From Pseudomonadota bacterium (GTDB lineage: Bacteria; Cyanobacteriota; Vampirovibrionia; Obscuribacterales; Obscuribacteraceae), in contig JAJPJO010000085.1 of NCBI GenBank assembly GCA_021324135.1, positions 1-44,878 of the forward strand: 44,878 nt of DNA, read 5' to 3'. The notes beneath the pieces were generated by a model that saw only the letters and a program-made list of their open reading frames with translations, did no database searches and had not been told where the DNA came from. The stretch's first letter is position 1. Every line of letters begins with the position of its first letter. Shown here in pieces: positions 1 to 9,046 of the stretch. The translations under genes were made by a program, and so were the position numbers.

Positions 1-590
1 ACGGCTATATAAGTGCGTTTTGCTTTTCGCTCCGACATCTGTTGCGCCAGATGCTTGTGAGCCAGATCGGTTTTGGCAGCAACGATGAGACCGGATGTAT
101 CCTTATCGAGGCGGTGCACGATGCCGGGACGTTCCACCCCACTGATACCGGATAAGGTGCTGCGGCAATGGTACAAAAGGGCATTAACCAGCGTTCCCTG
201 ATTCACACCGGCGCCCGGGTGAGTCACCATGCCCGCCGCCTTGTCGACCACTATCAACTGATCGTCCTCAAAAACGACATTGAGCGGCAAATCCTCCGGC
301 ACCACATCCAGTGGCTCCACCGGAGGTATTCTTATCGAGATTGCATCACCCTCTTTCAATCGATGAGAGGCGCGGGCAGCCTTTCCGTTTACCCACACCA
401 GATCCTGCTCGATCAGCTTCTGAACTTGCGCGCGCGAGAGATCGGGAACGTTTTGGGCAATGAAGCTATCGAGCCGAGGCTTATCGGCAGTCAAAGCATC
501 GCCGCAAGTAAGCTCGATCTCTTCAAAAGGCTCGAAATCATCAAACTGGTCAATCATATCAGCGCCAGAGTGGAGCTCTCTGTCAGCCAT
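1..590 (-). CDS. rluD: 23S rRNA pseudouridine synthase, RluD/RluA family (3' end outside window)
   Basis: This enzyme isomerises uridines to pseudouridine in large-subunit rRNA. Translating the minus strand from the ATG at 590 gives about 196 residues before the window edge. An N-terminal S4 RNA-binding domain (around residues 38-85, with RLDSFIAQ and LSRAQVQKLIEQ) is followed by the synthase fold. The family catalytic motif HRLDKDTSG is present near residue 160, and its Asp is the nucleophile. The ATG overlaps the last 8 bases of lspA, so translation is probably coupled. The C-terminal part lies beyond position 1. RluD versus RluC or RluA cannot be settled from half a protein; the S4 domain argues against RluA. 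Confidence 0.9.
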   Translation of the reverse strand, partial: MADRELHSGADMIDQFDDFEPFEEIELTCGDALTADKPRLDSFIAQNVPDLSRAQVQKLIEQDLVWVNGKAARASHRLKEGDAISIRIPPVEPLDVVPEDLPLNVVFEDDQLIVVDKAAGMVTHPGAGVNQGTLVNALLYHCRSTLSGISGVERPGIVHRLDKDTSGLIVAAKTDLAHKHLAQQMSERKAKRTYIA

Positions 591-1098
591 TCGCATTCGC
601 CTCAGCCTTAGTGCCGGTTTCAGCAGCTTTGGATGGCGACATGAACATAGCAATTGCGATCAGTCCGATGCCGACATCGATAAGAACGTCGGCCATGTTG
701 AAGACGGGGAACGAGACGAAGACGAATTCGAGGAAATCGGTCACCTTGCCTTGAGTGTAGCGGTCGACCAGATTTCCCACGGCCCCGCCGAGCAGGCAAC
801 CCATGCCGACTTGCTGCACCACCGGCAGTGGCGCCTTCGAGAAGACGGATTTGCCGATCCAGACCAGCAAACATATCGTCAAAGCCGTGGCGAGAATGCC
901 CATAGCCTGCCCGTTATGGCTGCCCAACGAGAATGCAGCGCCAGGGTTGGCAGTCAAAGTCAGTTGCAAAAAACCAGGCAAAAATGGTCGCGACTCACCT
1001 GCGGACAGATGCGCCAGAGCCCATTTTTTGCTGAACCAATCAGCCGCCAGGCAGAGCCCGAAAACAGCCATAATCAACGTCAATCGTTTTGATGGCAC
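583..1098 (-). CDS. lspA: Lipoprotein signal peptidase (signal peptidase II)
   Basis: LspA is the inner-membrane aspartic protease (family A8) that removes signal peptides from diacylated prolipoproteins. The 171-residue protein has the usual length and four hydrophobic segments. Family motifs are visible: D20 in the first segment, NPGAAFS at 51-57, GNLVDR with catalytic D112, and FNMAD with catalytic D137. The start is GTG at 1098, eight bases after the stop of the upstream secreted-protein gene, and the end overlaps rluD by 8 bases, so the three genes form one operon. The C-terminal tail is short and Ala/Glu/Asn-rich. The assignment is secure. Confidence 0.95.
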   Translation of the reverse strand: MPSKRLTLIMAVFGLCLAADWFSKKWALAHLSAGESRPFLPGFLQLTLTANPGAAFSLGSHNGQAMGILATALTICLLVWIGKSVFSKAPLPVVQQVGMGCLLGGAVGNLVDRYTQGKVTDFLEFVFVSFPVFNMADVLIDVGIGLIAIAMFMSPSKAAETGTKAEANANG

Positions 1099-1106
1099 AG
1101 CTTCGC

Positions 1107-2276
1107 TTATTTGTCGCCGCCCTTGTCGCCACCACCACCGGTGCCACTTCCAGCACCACTACCACCGGTGCCGCTTCCCGCACCACCACTGGTGCCGCTT
1201 CCGGCGCCACTACCGGCGCCGCCATCGGATTCCTTGCCGTCATCGGCGCCAGGCGGTCCTTGCATCATGAGCTCACCATCAACCGATGCCGCCGTCTCGG
1301 ATTTGTCGCTGCTTTTCTCCTCGGTAGGAAAATCTTTGCCTTCCGGAACGACATTCAATCTGCGAGTCAAATAAGTCAATCCGCGCAAGTTGGAGCGCGA
1401 TCTGTCGGTTATAGCGATTGTAGCCATGAGCAGCTCGTTGTGATTGCTCGTGTTGGCGTGGATGATCCGCTCGAGAACGCGATTATCGATCGGACGCCAG
1501 AAATCTTTGTTCGACGGTTGCGGATACTGAAGCGGTTCGCTCGTAATCGAGCCGACTGCAATCAGATCGGAGGGCAAGTCGACGTTTAGCCTGGCTGAAT
1601 ACTCTTGCCCTGACTTGACTTGCTCGGGTGCTATGAATGAAGTCTCGAGGTCTTTAGCCAGTCCAAAAGCGACGCGAACCTTCTCGTAATCGATCCGATC
1701 GCCGACGATTTTCCAATCTTTGTTGAGCTTCTTCAGATACAGCTGTCCCTCGGAAATCGAGGTGAGAACGCCCTTTGCCTGAATTGCCGGCATCTCTTTG
1801 GCAGTCGTTCCAAGAGCGCGGTCGCGGGAGTCGACTGTCGCGAACTTGCCTTCGATGCGAATTTGCTTTGTCTTGGAATAAGATTTCGCGTCCGGATAGG
1901 TTTTCCAGAAATCTTTCGTGAGCTCCTGAACCGCCTTCTTGTCGAGTCCGTCATTGTTTATGTAGTCATCGGCGTAAAACTTCATGACGTTGTCGAGATT
2001 GTGGGCATTCCATTGCGTTTCAATTTCACCAAGGAAGTTCTCGATTTCCTGGTATTCCTGCTTGTACTTCTCCTTGCTGGGCTCGAGATTCGTATCAGCG
2101 GAACCTTCAGCAGCTTCGGTCTTTGCCGCCGGGGTGGAAGTCGGGGGCTCAGGAGCGGGCGAGGTCGATGCAGTGGGCGCTGCCGGGGTCGCAGCCAGGA
2201 CACGGGCGCCCGGCGAGAACATCGAAATAGAAGCGGCCAGGCTGAAGGTTGCGGCCAGAAGCGTTTTAAAGCGCAT
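1107..2276 (-). CDS. Secreted protein with NTF2-like domain and Gly/Ser-rich tail
   Basis: The product has 389 residues. A signal peptide (basic start, hydrophobic core, Ala-rich cleavage region near residue 29) is followed by a Pro/Ala/Thr-rich linker to about residue 65. Residues about 75-200 look like an NTF2/SnoaL fold: an initial helix with a W-N-A-H-N-L-x2-V-M-x-F-Y-A-D-D-Y pattern and a final strand ending W-K-I-V-G-D-R. This pattern is common in DUF4440-type proteins. A second domain of unknown fold follows, and the last 50 residues are a GSG/GTGG repeat ending in GGDK. It is first in the lspA-rluD operon. The function is unknown; the fold is inferred from pattern only. Confidence 0.75.
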   Translation of the reverse strand: MRFKTLLAATFSLAASISMFSPGARVLAATPAAPTASTSPAPEPPTSTPAAKTEAAEGSADTNLEPSKEKYKQEYQEIENFLGEIETQWNAHNLDNVMKFYADDYINNDGLDKKAVQELTKDFWKTYPDAKSYSKTKQIRIEGKFATVDSRDRALGTTAKEMPAIQAKGVLTSISEGQLYLKKLNKDWKIVGDRIDYEKVRVAFGLAKDLETSFIAPEQVKSGQEYSARLNVDLPSDLIAVGSITSEPLQYPQPSNKDFWRPIDNRVLERIIHANTSNHNELLMATIAITDRSRSNLRGLTYLTRRLNVVPEGKDFPTEEKSSDKSETAASVDGELMMQGPPGADDGKESDGGAGSGAGSGTSGGAGSGTGGSGAGSGTGGGGDKGGDK

Positions 2277-2322
2277 GAATCGACTCCACGAGTTGCAGAA
2301 GAGGCTTTATCCCATTCAAGTC

Positions 2323-2328
2323 ATTATA
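2323..2328 (-). promoter_or_regulatory. Possible -10 box of the secreted-protein/lspA/rluD operon
   Basis: A perfect TATAAT reads on the minus strand about 47 bases before the ATG at 2276. A TTGGCA at 2355-2350 is 21 bases upstream, longer than the usual 16-18, so the -35 assignment is weak. Confidence 0.35.
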
Positions 2329-2417
2329 TATTGCCTTGCTGATTCTTATTGCCAACCGTTAAAAGCATTAAGCTGATTACTTGCGAAGGTCGGCGCGGGC
2401 TGATTGAAGACTCATAC

Positions 2418-2447
2418 AAAAAAGCGCCACCATTGCGGTGACGCTTT
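2418..2447 (-). terminator. Rho-independent terminator of mdh
   Basis: On the minus strand, just after the mdh stop, an 11-bp stem (AAAGCGTCACC pairing with GGTGGCGCTTT, one G-T wobble) with a 5-base loop is followed directly by a T run. It separates mdh from the downstream operon. Confidence 0.85.
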
Positions 2448-2473
2448 GATGGCGGTGAAGATCCCGGAGGAGC

Positions 2474-3415
2474 CTACACCGCCGGAACCAACAATTCATT
2501 CATCTTGTCGATGTTTTCCTTAATGGAAGTAGCCGATTGCTTCAGGGCATCAGCCTCTTCGGAGGTGAGCTTGATTTCCACGATCTTCTTCAGACCGCCC
2601 TTGCCGAGCACGGCAGGCAATCCGATGTAGACGTCCTTCAAGCCGTATTCGCCATTGGCATAAACGGCGCACGGCAACAAGCGATTCTTATCACGCAAGA
2701 TGGCTTCCACCATCTGCGATACCGAGGCTCCCGGCGCATAATAGGCGCTCCCGGCTTTCAAATATTTGACTATCTCGGCGCCGCCGTCCCGGGTGCGCTC
2801 AACCAGAGCATTGATCTTGTCTTTGCTGAGCAGCTCGGAAATCGGAATACCATTGACTGTGGCGAAGCGAGTCAGCGGGACCATCAAATCTCCATGACCG
2901 CCGAGCACCATGGCGCGCACGTCTTCGACGGAGTAGCCGGTTTCCATGGCGATGAATGTTTGGAAGCGGGCGCTGTCCAGCACTCCGGCCATGCCGATAA
3001 CCTTTTGCGGCTGCAGCTTTGTCGTTTTCCAGGTCAGATAAGTCATGACGTCAAGCGGGTTGGTGACGACGATGAAAATCGCATCGGGAGAATGTTTGAC
3101 CGTTTGCTGAGCCACGTCTTGGACGATTTTGGCATTAGTTTTCAGCAGATCATCGCGGTTCATGCCGGGCTTGCGGGCGATTCCGGCAGTAATGACGACG
3201 ATGTCCGAGCCCTTCGTGTCGGCGTAGTCATTCGACCCTGTCAGATTGCGGTCGTGAATGTTGATGGGAGAAGCCTCGAGCATGTCGAGCGCCTTGCCTT
3301 GCGGCAGCCCGTCGACGATATCGACGAGGACCACATCAGCGAGATCCTTTTCCGCAACATATTGAGCCACCGTCGCTCCGACGTTGCCAGCTCCAACTAC
3401 TGTGACTTTGCTCAC
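2474..3415 (-). CDS. mdh: Malate dehydrogenase (LDH-like, NAD-dependent)
   Basis: The enzyme interconverts malate and oxaloacetate with NAD in the cytoplasm. The 313-residue length is normal for the homotetrameric LDH-like MDH class. The dinucleotide-binding loop GAGNVGATV is at 8-16 with the NAD-selective Asp at 32. R81 and R87 in ARKPGMNRDD mark malate rather than lactate specificity. R150 binds substrate, and D147 with H174 (GGHGD) forms the proton relay. The start is GTG at 3415, preceded by a strong GGAGGAG ribosome site 6-7 bases away. A terminator follows at 2418-2447, so the gene is probably monocistronic. Confidence 0.95.
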   Translation of the reverse strand: MSKVTVVGAGNVGATVAQYVAEKDLADVVLVDIVDGLPQGKALDMLEASPINIHDRNLTGSNDYADTKGSDIVVITAGIARKPGMNRDDLLKTNAKIVQDVAQQTVKHSPDAIFIVVTNPLDVMTYLTWKTTKLQPQKVIGMAGVLDSARFQTFIAMETGYSVEDVRAMVLGGHGDLMVPLTRFATVNGIPISELLSKDKINALVERTRDGGAEIVKYLKAGSAYYAPGASVSQMVEAILRDKNRLLPCAVYANGEYGLKDVYIGLPAVLGKGGLKKIVEIKLTSEEADALKQSATSIKENIDKMNELLVPAV

Positions 3416-3794
3416 GTTTTTCTCCTCCGCACTTCAGGGGCAGACCCTCGGTCGCGGCGCGCTCGCCCAACCTTGTCAGCCCTCCCAGGCTCAGCCTTGA
3501 TTGGTTAAGAGTATCACGTCAAAACTGCTTTGCCCCTGCCGTTAAACATTCGTTTCTCCTTTGCGCTCGCCTGGCTCGAATTCTGCCGATCCGTGCCAGT
3601 TCGGAGCCTTGCCGGACAGGGTTAATGAACCCCGCCCGCCAACTGGTAAAAAGCCCATGGACGATTAATGAAACCTGGCTTATGCTTTGATCAGAACGGT
3701 TTTACCGTAGCCAAATGGGGAACCTTTAAATCGGGAACCCTTTTGACAAAAATTCGTCGTTTCTACCTCGCTACCTCATCCGTCGCTGGAATCA
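3416..3794. other. Divergent intergenic region between mdh and the PDZ protein gene
   Basis: No credible coding sequence is seen. The region must hold promoters for both flanking genes. TTGACA at 3743-3748 on the plus strand could be a -35 box for the PDZ gene, but no good -10 sits 16-18 bases further on. Confidence 0.4.
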
Positions 3795-4442
3795 ATGGAC
3801 CGAAAGTTCGTACATGTAAAGATAGTCATCTGTGCAGTGCTGCTGTCATGTCCGCCTGTGTGCGCCCCTGAGGCGGAAGCGCAGGAGGAGCTCCTCAAGC
3901 CGGACGTTCCGCAGCTCGACCAGCACAAACCCAAGCCCACGGAGAAGGCTCCGCTGAAAGGCGGCATCCAGCACACGGCGAAAATTGCGCCCGAGAAGAA
4001 GCCAAAGAAGAAATTCAAAGCTTCAGCCAATATGATGCCTTTCTTCGGCAGGTCACAGGTCGGGTCGCTCGACAACAACAGGCTGAATTCATCTCTTGAC
4101 CAGACGCAGCTACAGTCCAAAGCAGAAAGCAGCTTCGGCATCATCGGCGTGCGATTCGTCTCCTCGCCCGGCTTCCCGCCCGTGGTCAATACGGTTTTTC
4201 AAGGAACGCCCGCGGCTGAAGTCGGCATCATCCCCAACGACATAATCTTGGCAATCGATGGCGTACCCACCACAGGCTTGACGCGCGACGAGTGCTACGA
4301 CTTGATCGTCGGCACGCCCAATACACCGGTGACGCTATCTCTGCGGCGCGGCAGCACTTTCTTCGCCAGAACGATGAACCGCATGGATTTGAATGAATTG
4401 AACGATCCGCGCATCAAGCGGGCTTACATGTTCCATCTTTAA
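3795..4442 (+). CDS. Secreted PDZ-domain protein
   Basis: The product has 215 residues with an N-terminal signal peptide (hydrophobic core at about 7-24, Ala-rich cleavage region near AEAQ). A Pro/Lys-rich linker (about 30-75) follows. Residues about 115-200 form a single PDZ domain: the carboxylate-binding loop region IGVRF, the G-T-P-A-A-E-V-G-I-I-P-N-D-I-I stretch, and IDGVPTTGLT. PDZ domains bind C-terminal or unfolded peptides. No protease or other catalytic domain is attached, so it is probably an extracytoplasmic adaptor; the partner is unknown. It stands alone, about 90 bases before the next gene. Confidence 0.8.
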   Translation: MDRKFVHVKIVICAVLLSCPPVCAPEAEAQEELLKPDVPQLDQHKPKPTEKAPLKGGIQHTAKIAPEKKPKKKFKASANMMPFFGRSQVGSLDNNRLNSSLDQTQLQSKAESSFGIIGVRFVSSPGFPPVVNTVFQGTPAAEVGIIPNDIILAIDGVPTTGLTRDECYDLIVGTPNTPVTLSLRRGSTFFARTMNRMDLNELNDPRIKRAYMFHL

Positions 4443-4515
4443 TTATTGGTCTCTGAAGCGTTTGTTCTTAATGCGTTCATTGTTAGAACCGGTAGTTCTT
4501 CTTTGGCATAACATC

Positions 4516-4524
4516 TGCTAAACT
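4516..4524 (+). promoter_or_regulatory. Extended -10 promoter element of the isomerase-mannosidase unit
   Basis: TGCTAAACT fits an extended -10 (TG-N-TANNNT). Transcription would begin at about 4531, essentially at the ATG at 4532, so the mRNA may be leaderless. No convincing -35 is present. The same nonamer occurs upstream of the LOG gene at 25261-25269. Confidence 0.4.
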
Positions 4525-4531
4525 TTTTGCC

Positions 4532-5773
4532 ATGAAGTTATGTTTTGATGCCACCAGGATTGGTGGCGGACTCAGCGAAGCTATCGAACTGGCAGCCGAA
4601 AAAGGGGTGCCTTCGGTCGAATACACTTTCGCCCCCTTCGAGGCTGACGGCAAGGGGGGCGGCGTCGAGAAGAAAGAACGTCAATTCCTGAAGAGCCTCG
4701 CTGATCTGTGCGGCGAAAAGAATGTCGAGATTGCCTGCCTGAGCCTCGATTACACGCACGTCCCCGGCAACGAACGATCGTTCCGCGAGTTCAAAAGCAT
4801 GCTGGTCAAATTGTGTGAAGTGAGCGCCATCTTGCGTTGTAAGCGTCTTGCCTTCTGGCTGAGCCCGGGGTTCAAGCAGGGCGAAACGGCAAACGATCGA
4901 AACAACATCCACGAAACAAACGAAGCCATAGACCCGGAGGAAGAGTCCGGCAACGCCGCCAGGAAACGGGCGAAGGGCGATAAGACCGCAGCAAAAGCGG
5001 GAACCAAATCATCGAGCAAAACCGGCGCTAAAGAGGCTTCCAACAAGCGAGCTTCGAATAAAGGATCCGGCGATAAGGTCTCTTCGACTAAAGGCTCGTC
5101 CTCTAAAGGTTCTTCCTCGACCCAAAGCGGTACGGGCAAAAGCCCAACAGCGAAAAATGCCACAGCGAAAACCGCCACAGCCAAAAGCACTGCCACTAAA
5201 ACCGCAGTGTCGGAACAGATTGACGTGGCAAGCGCACCACCAGCGCGACCAGATTGGAAGGAATTGTTTGAAAAGGAATACGCCGTATTGATGCCCATCT
5301 TTGCGGAATACGAAGTCAAACCGCTGCTGCACACCAGCACACCCATGCGTTTGCGCGGCGTGTCATTGAAACACTGGCATGCGATGGAACCGCAAGATTG
5401 GCGCGATCTTCTTTCGAGCTGCCCTGAGCTGGCGCTGAGTTTCTCGCCTGGAGACTGCCTCTGGCTCGGCATTGATTACTTGCAAATTCTTTCTCACATC
5501 GTCACCGGCATCGATCACATCGAAGGACACGACGCTGAAATTAACCGTCCTCTGCTGAAAGACAGCGGTTTGTTCGGACCCTTGTGGTGGCGTTACCGGC
5601 AGATCGGAAAAGGACAAGTGGACTGGGGACAACTCATAGAGACCCTCAAACTCTTCGATTACAAGGGCGATTTCTCGATTCAGCTCGATGACGAGTTTCT
5701 GGCCGGCGACGAGTTGGCATTGCTATCGGCGCTCGACGACAGCATCAGCAAAATCGCACCATTCCTCACATGA
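4532..5773 (+). CDS. Sugar phosphate isomerase/epimerase-like TIM-barrel protein with Lys/Ser/Thr-rich insert
   Basis: The 413 residues resemble the xylose isomerase-like (AP endonuclease 2) TIM-barrel superfamily. The N-terminus (LCFDATRIGGGLSEAIELAAEKG) fits the first strand and helix, and the C-terminal half has SIQLDDEF near the last strand. Between the halves, residues about 141-228 form an insert almost wholly of K, S, T, A and G in short repeats (TAKNATAKTATAK), which looks disordered and histone H1-like. The stop is four bases before the mannosidase start, so the two genes are co-transcribed and probably share a sugar pathway. The substrate cannot be inferred. Some metal-ligand positions appear weakened, so activity is uncertain. 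Confidence 0.65.
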   Translation: MKLCFDATRIGGGLSEAIELAAEKGVPSVEYTFAPFEADGKGGGVEKKERQFLKSLADLCGEKNVEIACLSLDYTHVPGNERSFREFKSMLVKLCEVSAILRCKRLAFWLSPGFKQGETANDRNNIHETNEAIDPEEESGNAARKRAKGDKTAAKAGTKSSSKTGAKEASNKRASNKGSGDKVSSTKGSSSKGSSSTQSGTGKSPTAKNATAKTATAKSTATKTAVSEQIDVASAPPARPDWKELFEKEYAVLMPIFAEYEVKPLLHTSTPMRLRGVSLKHWHAMEPQDWRDLLSSCPELALSFSPGDCLWLGIDYLQILSHIVTGIDHIEGHDAEINRPLLKDSGLFGPLWWRYRQIGKGQVDWGQLIETLKLFDYKGDFSIQLDDEFLAGDELALLSALDDSISKIAPFLT

Positions 5774-5777
5774 GCAG

Positions 5778-8700
5778 ATGAAAGCAAAAGCGAAGACGGT
5801 CAACTTCTATCTGCACACGCACTGGGATCGCGAGTGGTACTGGGGCTTCGAGCGCTATCGAACTCAACTGATCGCCGTGCTCAAACAAGTGATCGAGGGT
5901 CTCGAGGATGGCTCCCTGCCCAGCTTTCATCTGGATGGACAGGCCTGCGCTCTCGATGATTTTCTAGCGGTCGAACCTGATTATCTCAGTCGCGTCAAAT
6001 CGCTCGTCAAAGACGAGCAGCTCTTCGTAGGTCCCTGGTATGTTTTAAACGATCAAATGCTCGTCGGCGGCGAGAGCATGATCAGGAATCTCGAGTATGG
6101 ACTGGAACGCTCGAGGCGCTACGGCAACCCGATGATGGTCGGATACTGCCCCGACACTTTCGGACACAGCCAGGATTTGCCGCGCATTTTGAGAGGCTTC
6201 GGCATCGACACAGCCATTGTTTGGCGTGGTGTGCCCGAGCTCGACAATGGTCCGGAATTCGTCTGGCAAAGCCCCGACGGCAGCGAGGTGCTGGCAGTGC
6301 TCTTCGCCAAGGGATACCATCAGACCTTTATTCACGAGGCGGAACGCAAGGGTAATGGTGCGGGCATCAACGACATCATCAGGACTCTCGATGGCTGGTT
6401 GGACTCGGAAGTCTACTCGCGAAACATTGATGCAGTCCTGGTCCCCGTCGGCGGCGATCATGTTGGTCCACCGCGGGACATGAAAGCGATTCTGAAGCAA
6501 CTAAAATCGCAATTGAAGTCGCACCTGAAATCGGATCCGAGATCGCAGCTGAAGTCGCAGTTGAAACCGGATTTGAAATCAAAAGCGAAGTCAAAATTGA
6601 CACCGACATCGAACGATGCACCACATGCGGTGCTGGCCAAATGCGTTTGCTTGAGTGATTATTTGTCTGAGTTGAAGAAAAGATCAGATGAATCGGATGG
6701 ACCCGTGCGTTTCATCCAGGGCGAGCTGCGCGATAACTCGAGCGCACTCGAGCACGCTGCCGGCTATATGCTCTTCGGCGTCCTTTCCTCCAGACTTTAT
6801 TTAAAACGCCAAAATCGTCTCGCTGAGCACAGACTTGCGAGAATCAGCGAGCCGCTATATTCCATCGCCTCGCTTCTCGATCTTATCGAATACCCTCAAA
6901 AGGAGATGGAGAACGCCTGGCGCCATCTGCTCCACAATCAACCTCATGACAGTATATGCGGTTGCAGCATCGACGCGGTGCACCGAGAAATGCTGCCGCG
7001 CTATGCTTCAATCCATGAGATTCTCGACGTTCTCGATAGAAGAGTGCGCGAGGTTCTTTTGCTTACGGATGAAACCGGCACGGCTTCCGTCGGCCGCGAG
7101 CATCTGGATCTTGCCGATCCGGATATCGAGCTTGCCGCAATAGCAGTATTCAATCTCTCGTGTGAGGAGTTGAGCACGCCCGTTCGTGTTCGCCTGGCTC
7201 TGCCTCAGAAAAAGGAAAAAGACAAAGCCAAGACTGCGAGCTCGTCGAGCGGCGCGAATCAAGAGAAGGCGACTGATGCTATTGCCGATGCGATGGCCGA
7301 TGGTATCGCTGCTGGTGCGGACTACTTGCGCACTATTTTGCCGCAGGGAACGGACTTTCAAATAGAATCGATTTCAGAAGCGACTGAGCTCTTCGGAGCG
7401 ACAGGTGATCCGCCGGAGTATAAGAACGTAGACTTTATCGACTGCTGGATTGAGGCACCATCCATTCCGGCCATGGGCGTGGGATTCATCCCGTTAAACA
7501 ACGGCCAGAAGCACGGCAGCAAGAGAAAGGCAAGCCATAGCGCGAAGACAGCCACTGTGAAAACGGGGCGAGGCATTAGCAATACAGACCGAGTGAGCGA
7601 TCGAAACCGGGCCATCGGCAATCCTGCACCATGCCTGGTGACAAACAAAAAATTGTCGAACGGGCTCTTCACAGTCAGTGTCGAGGATGACGGCGACCTG
7701 GTGGTAGCGGCCGGCTCAGGCTCTGCGCAAAAACAATACAGGCTGGGACACATCATTTCAGATATTGCTGACGCGGGCGACTCCTACAATTTCGACCCCA
7801 TCCTCGACGACCAGCCGGTATACGCTCGTCTCAAGTCCGTTTCGGAATGCAGTCACGGTCCACTTTGCGCCTCGCTCAAACTGACCTACGAAATCGATTT
7901 GCCGATTGGCATCGAGGAATGCGGGCCCCCACCCAAACCTATGAAGGACATGGAGAATCTCTGCTTCTTCAGGCGTTCGAGCGAGACTCGAAAACATGAA
8001 ATCGTCACCACCGTTTCGCTTAAAAAAGGCGTGCCAATCGTCTTTTTCCATACCGAGTGGAACAATCAATCTGCCGACCACAGGCTGCAAGTGAGCTTCA
8101 AAACCGGCGCGCGCGTAAAGACTACATGGTCGGAAAATCACATGAGTCTCGTGAAGCGCAAGGTCGGCAAAGCCCAGGTCAACCTGCCAGCGCCCAGATA
8201 CACCGAGGCTCCGCTCGATCGTTTTCCGGCGCAGCGATTTTTTGTCGCTAATGAGCAGGTTTTTCTTAACACGGGCTTGCCTGAGTATGGCGTCGACGCT
8301 GACAAAGTTGAAATCACCATTTTGCGCGCCTTCTCAATGTTATCCCGTAAGCGGCTTCTGACGCGGGGAGGTGGTGCCGGTCCTTACATGGAAGTTCCCG
8401 ACGGTAATTGCATCGGGCGAAACGTTGTGACCTACGGATGGGCACCACTGGCTGGGTTCGATGCTTCGAGCGGCTTTGCTCAATCGAATGTTGCCGCTTC
8501 CAACCTCTTCGATGCCGTTCCTTTCGACGCTATGGAAGCCGACTTCGATGCTGTGGGTGAGGCACACGAAAAAAGCTCGACTCCGTGGGTGCCTTATGCG
8601 TACCGCCTGGCAGAGTTGTTCGAGGGGAGCCACTGGTCTACACCTGTGACGCGTGAGGGTATGACGCTGATTCAAGAAGCCCTGCATGAGGGCAATACGC

Positions 8701-8996
8701 CTGACTCGCGATCTGTCTTGAGCATCGACAACGAAAAAATAATTCGCACTGCATTTTACTCAAAGGATGATGGTGACTCGTTCTTGCTCCGCCTGCTCAA
8801 CACGACTGGCGATGTCCAGGGCGCGAAGCTGCGCATAAATGATGACGACCTGAGTGTCCGGAAAGTCAACCTTGATGGCAAACATCTTGGGAAGGTCTTG
8901 AAGCCGGTCGAAGAGCAAGATGGCTCAGCGGTCTACGATATTCAGTTTGGGGTCAACGAGCTGATAACCCTGCGCTTGAAACGAAGGGGCACATGA
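5778..8996 (+). CDS. Alpha-mannosidase, glycoside hydrolase family 38
   Basis: This retaining, zinc-dependent enzyme cleaves alpha-mannosidic linkages. With ATG 5778 the protein has 1072 residues and begins directly with the GH38 domain. An upstream in-frame start at 5688 would lie inside the previous gene and was rejected. H13-T-H15-W-D17-R-E-W gives the zinc ligands. GYCPDTFGH near residue 123-131 holds the nucleophile Asp, and NQPHDSICGCS near 385 the third metal region. The middle and C-terminal beta domains follow. Three lysine/serine-rich inserts interrupt it (about residues 237-280, 475-495 and 575-610), the first made of KSQL-like tetrapeptides. No signal peptide is seen, so it is probably cytoplasmic. 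Confidence 0.9.
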   Translation: MKAKAKTVNFYLHTHWDREWYWGFERYRTQLIAVLKQVIEGLEDGSLPSFHLDGQACALDDFLAVEPDYLSRVKSLVKDEQLFVGPWYVLNDQMLVGGESMIRNLEYGLERSRRYGNPMMVGYCPDTFGHSQDLPRILRGFGIDTAIVWRGVPELDNGPEFVWQSPDGSEVLAVLFAKGYHQTFIHEAERKGNGAGINDIIRTLDGWLDSEVYSRNIDAVLVPVGGDHVGPPRDMKAILKQLKSQLKSHLKSDPRSQLKSQLKPDLKSKAKSKLTPTSNDAPHAVLAKCVCLSDYLSELKKRSDESDGPVRFIQGELRDNSSALEHAAGYMLFGVLSSRLYLKRQNRLAEHRLARISEPLYSIASLLDLIEYPQKEMENAWRHLLHNQPHDSICGCSIDAVHREMLPRYASIHEILDVLDRRVREVLLLTDETGTASVGREHLDLADPDIELAAIAVFNLSCEELSTPVRVRLALPQKKEKDKAKTASSSSGANQEKATDAIADAMADGIAAGADYLRTILPQGTDFQIESISEATELFGATGDPPEYKNVDFIDCWIEAPSIPAMGVGFIPLNNGQKHGSKRKASHSAKTATVKTGRGISNTDRVSDRNRAIGNPAPCLVTNKKLSNGLFTVSVEDDGDLVVAAGSGSAQKQYRLGHIISDIADAGDSYNFDPILDDQPVYARLKSVSECSHGPLCASLKLTYEIDLPIGIEECGPPPKPMKDMENLCFFRRSSETRKHEIVTTVSLKKGVPIVFFHTEWNNQSADHRLQVSFKTGARVKTTWSENHMSLVKRKVGKAQVNLPAPRYTEAPLDRFPAQRFFVANEQVFLNTGLPEYGVDADKVEITILRAFSMLSRKRLLTRGGGAGPYMEVPDGNCIGRNVVTYGWAPLAGFDASSGFAQSNVAASNLFDAVPFDAMEADFDAVGEAHEKSSTPWVPYAYRLAELFEGSHWSTPVTREGMTLIQEALHEGNTPDSRSVLSIDNEKIIRTAFYSKDDGDSFLLRLLNTTGDVQGAKLRINDDDLSVRKVNLDGKHLGKVLKPVEEQDGSAVYDIQFGVNELITLRLKRRGT

Positions 8997-9046
8997 AATC
9001 TGGTCGGACTATCCGCGACCCTCTCTTGGTGTCTGCCGGAACGAAT

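Noticed and set aside
2537-3508. 323-codon plus-strand frame opposite mdh
   Set aside because: mdh is certain, and the mirror frame follows its codon pattern.
3668-3871. 67-codon frame upstream of the PDZ gene
   Set aside because: No ribosome site and odd composition; it overlaps the PDZ gene start in another frame.
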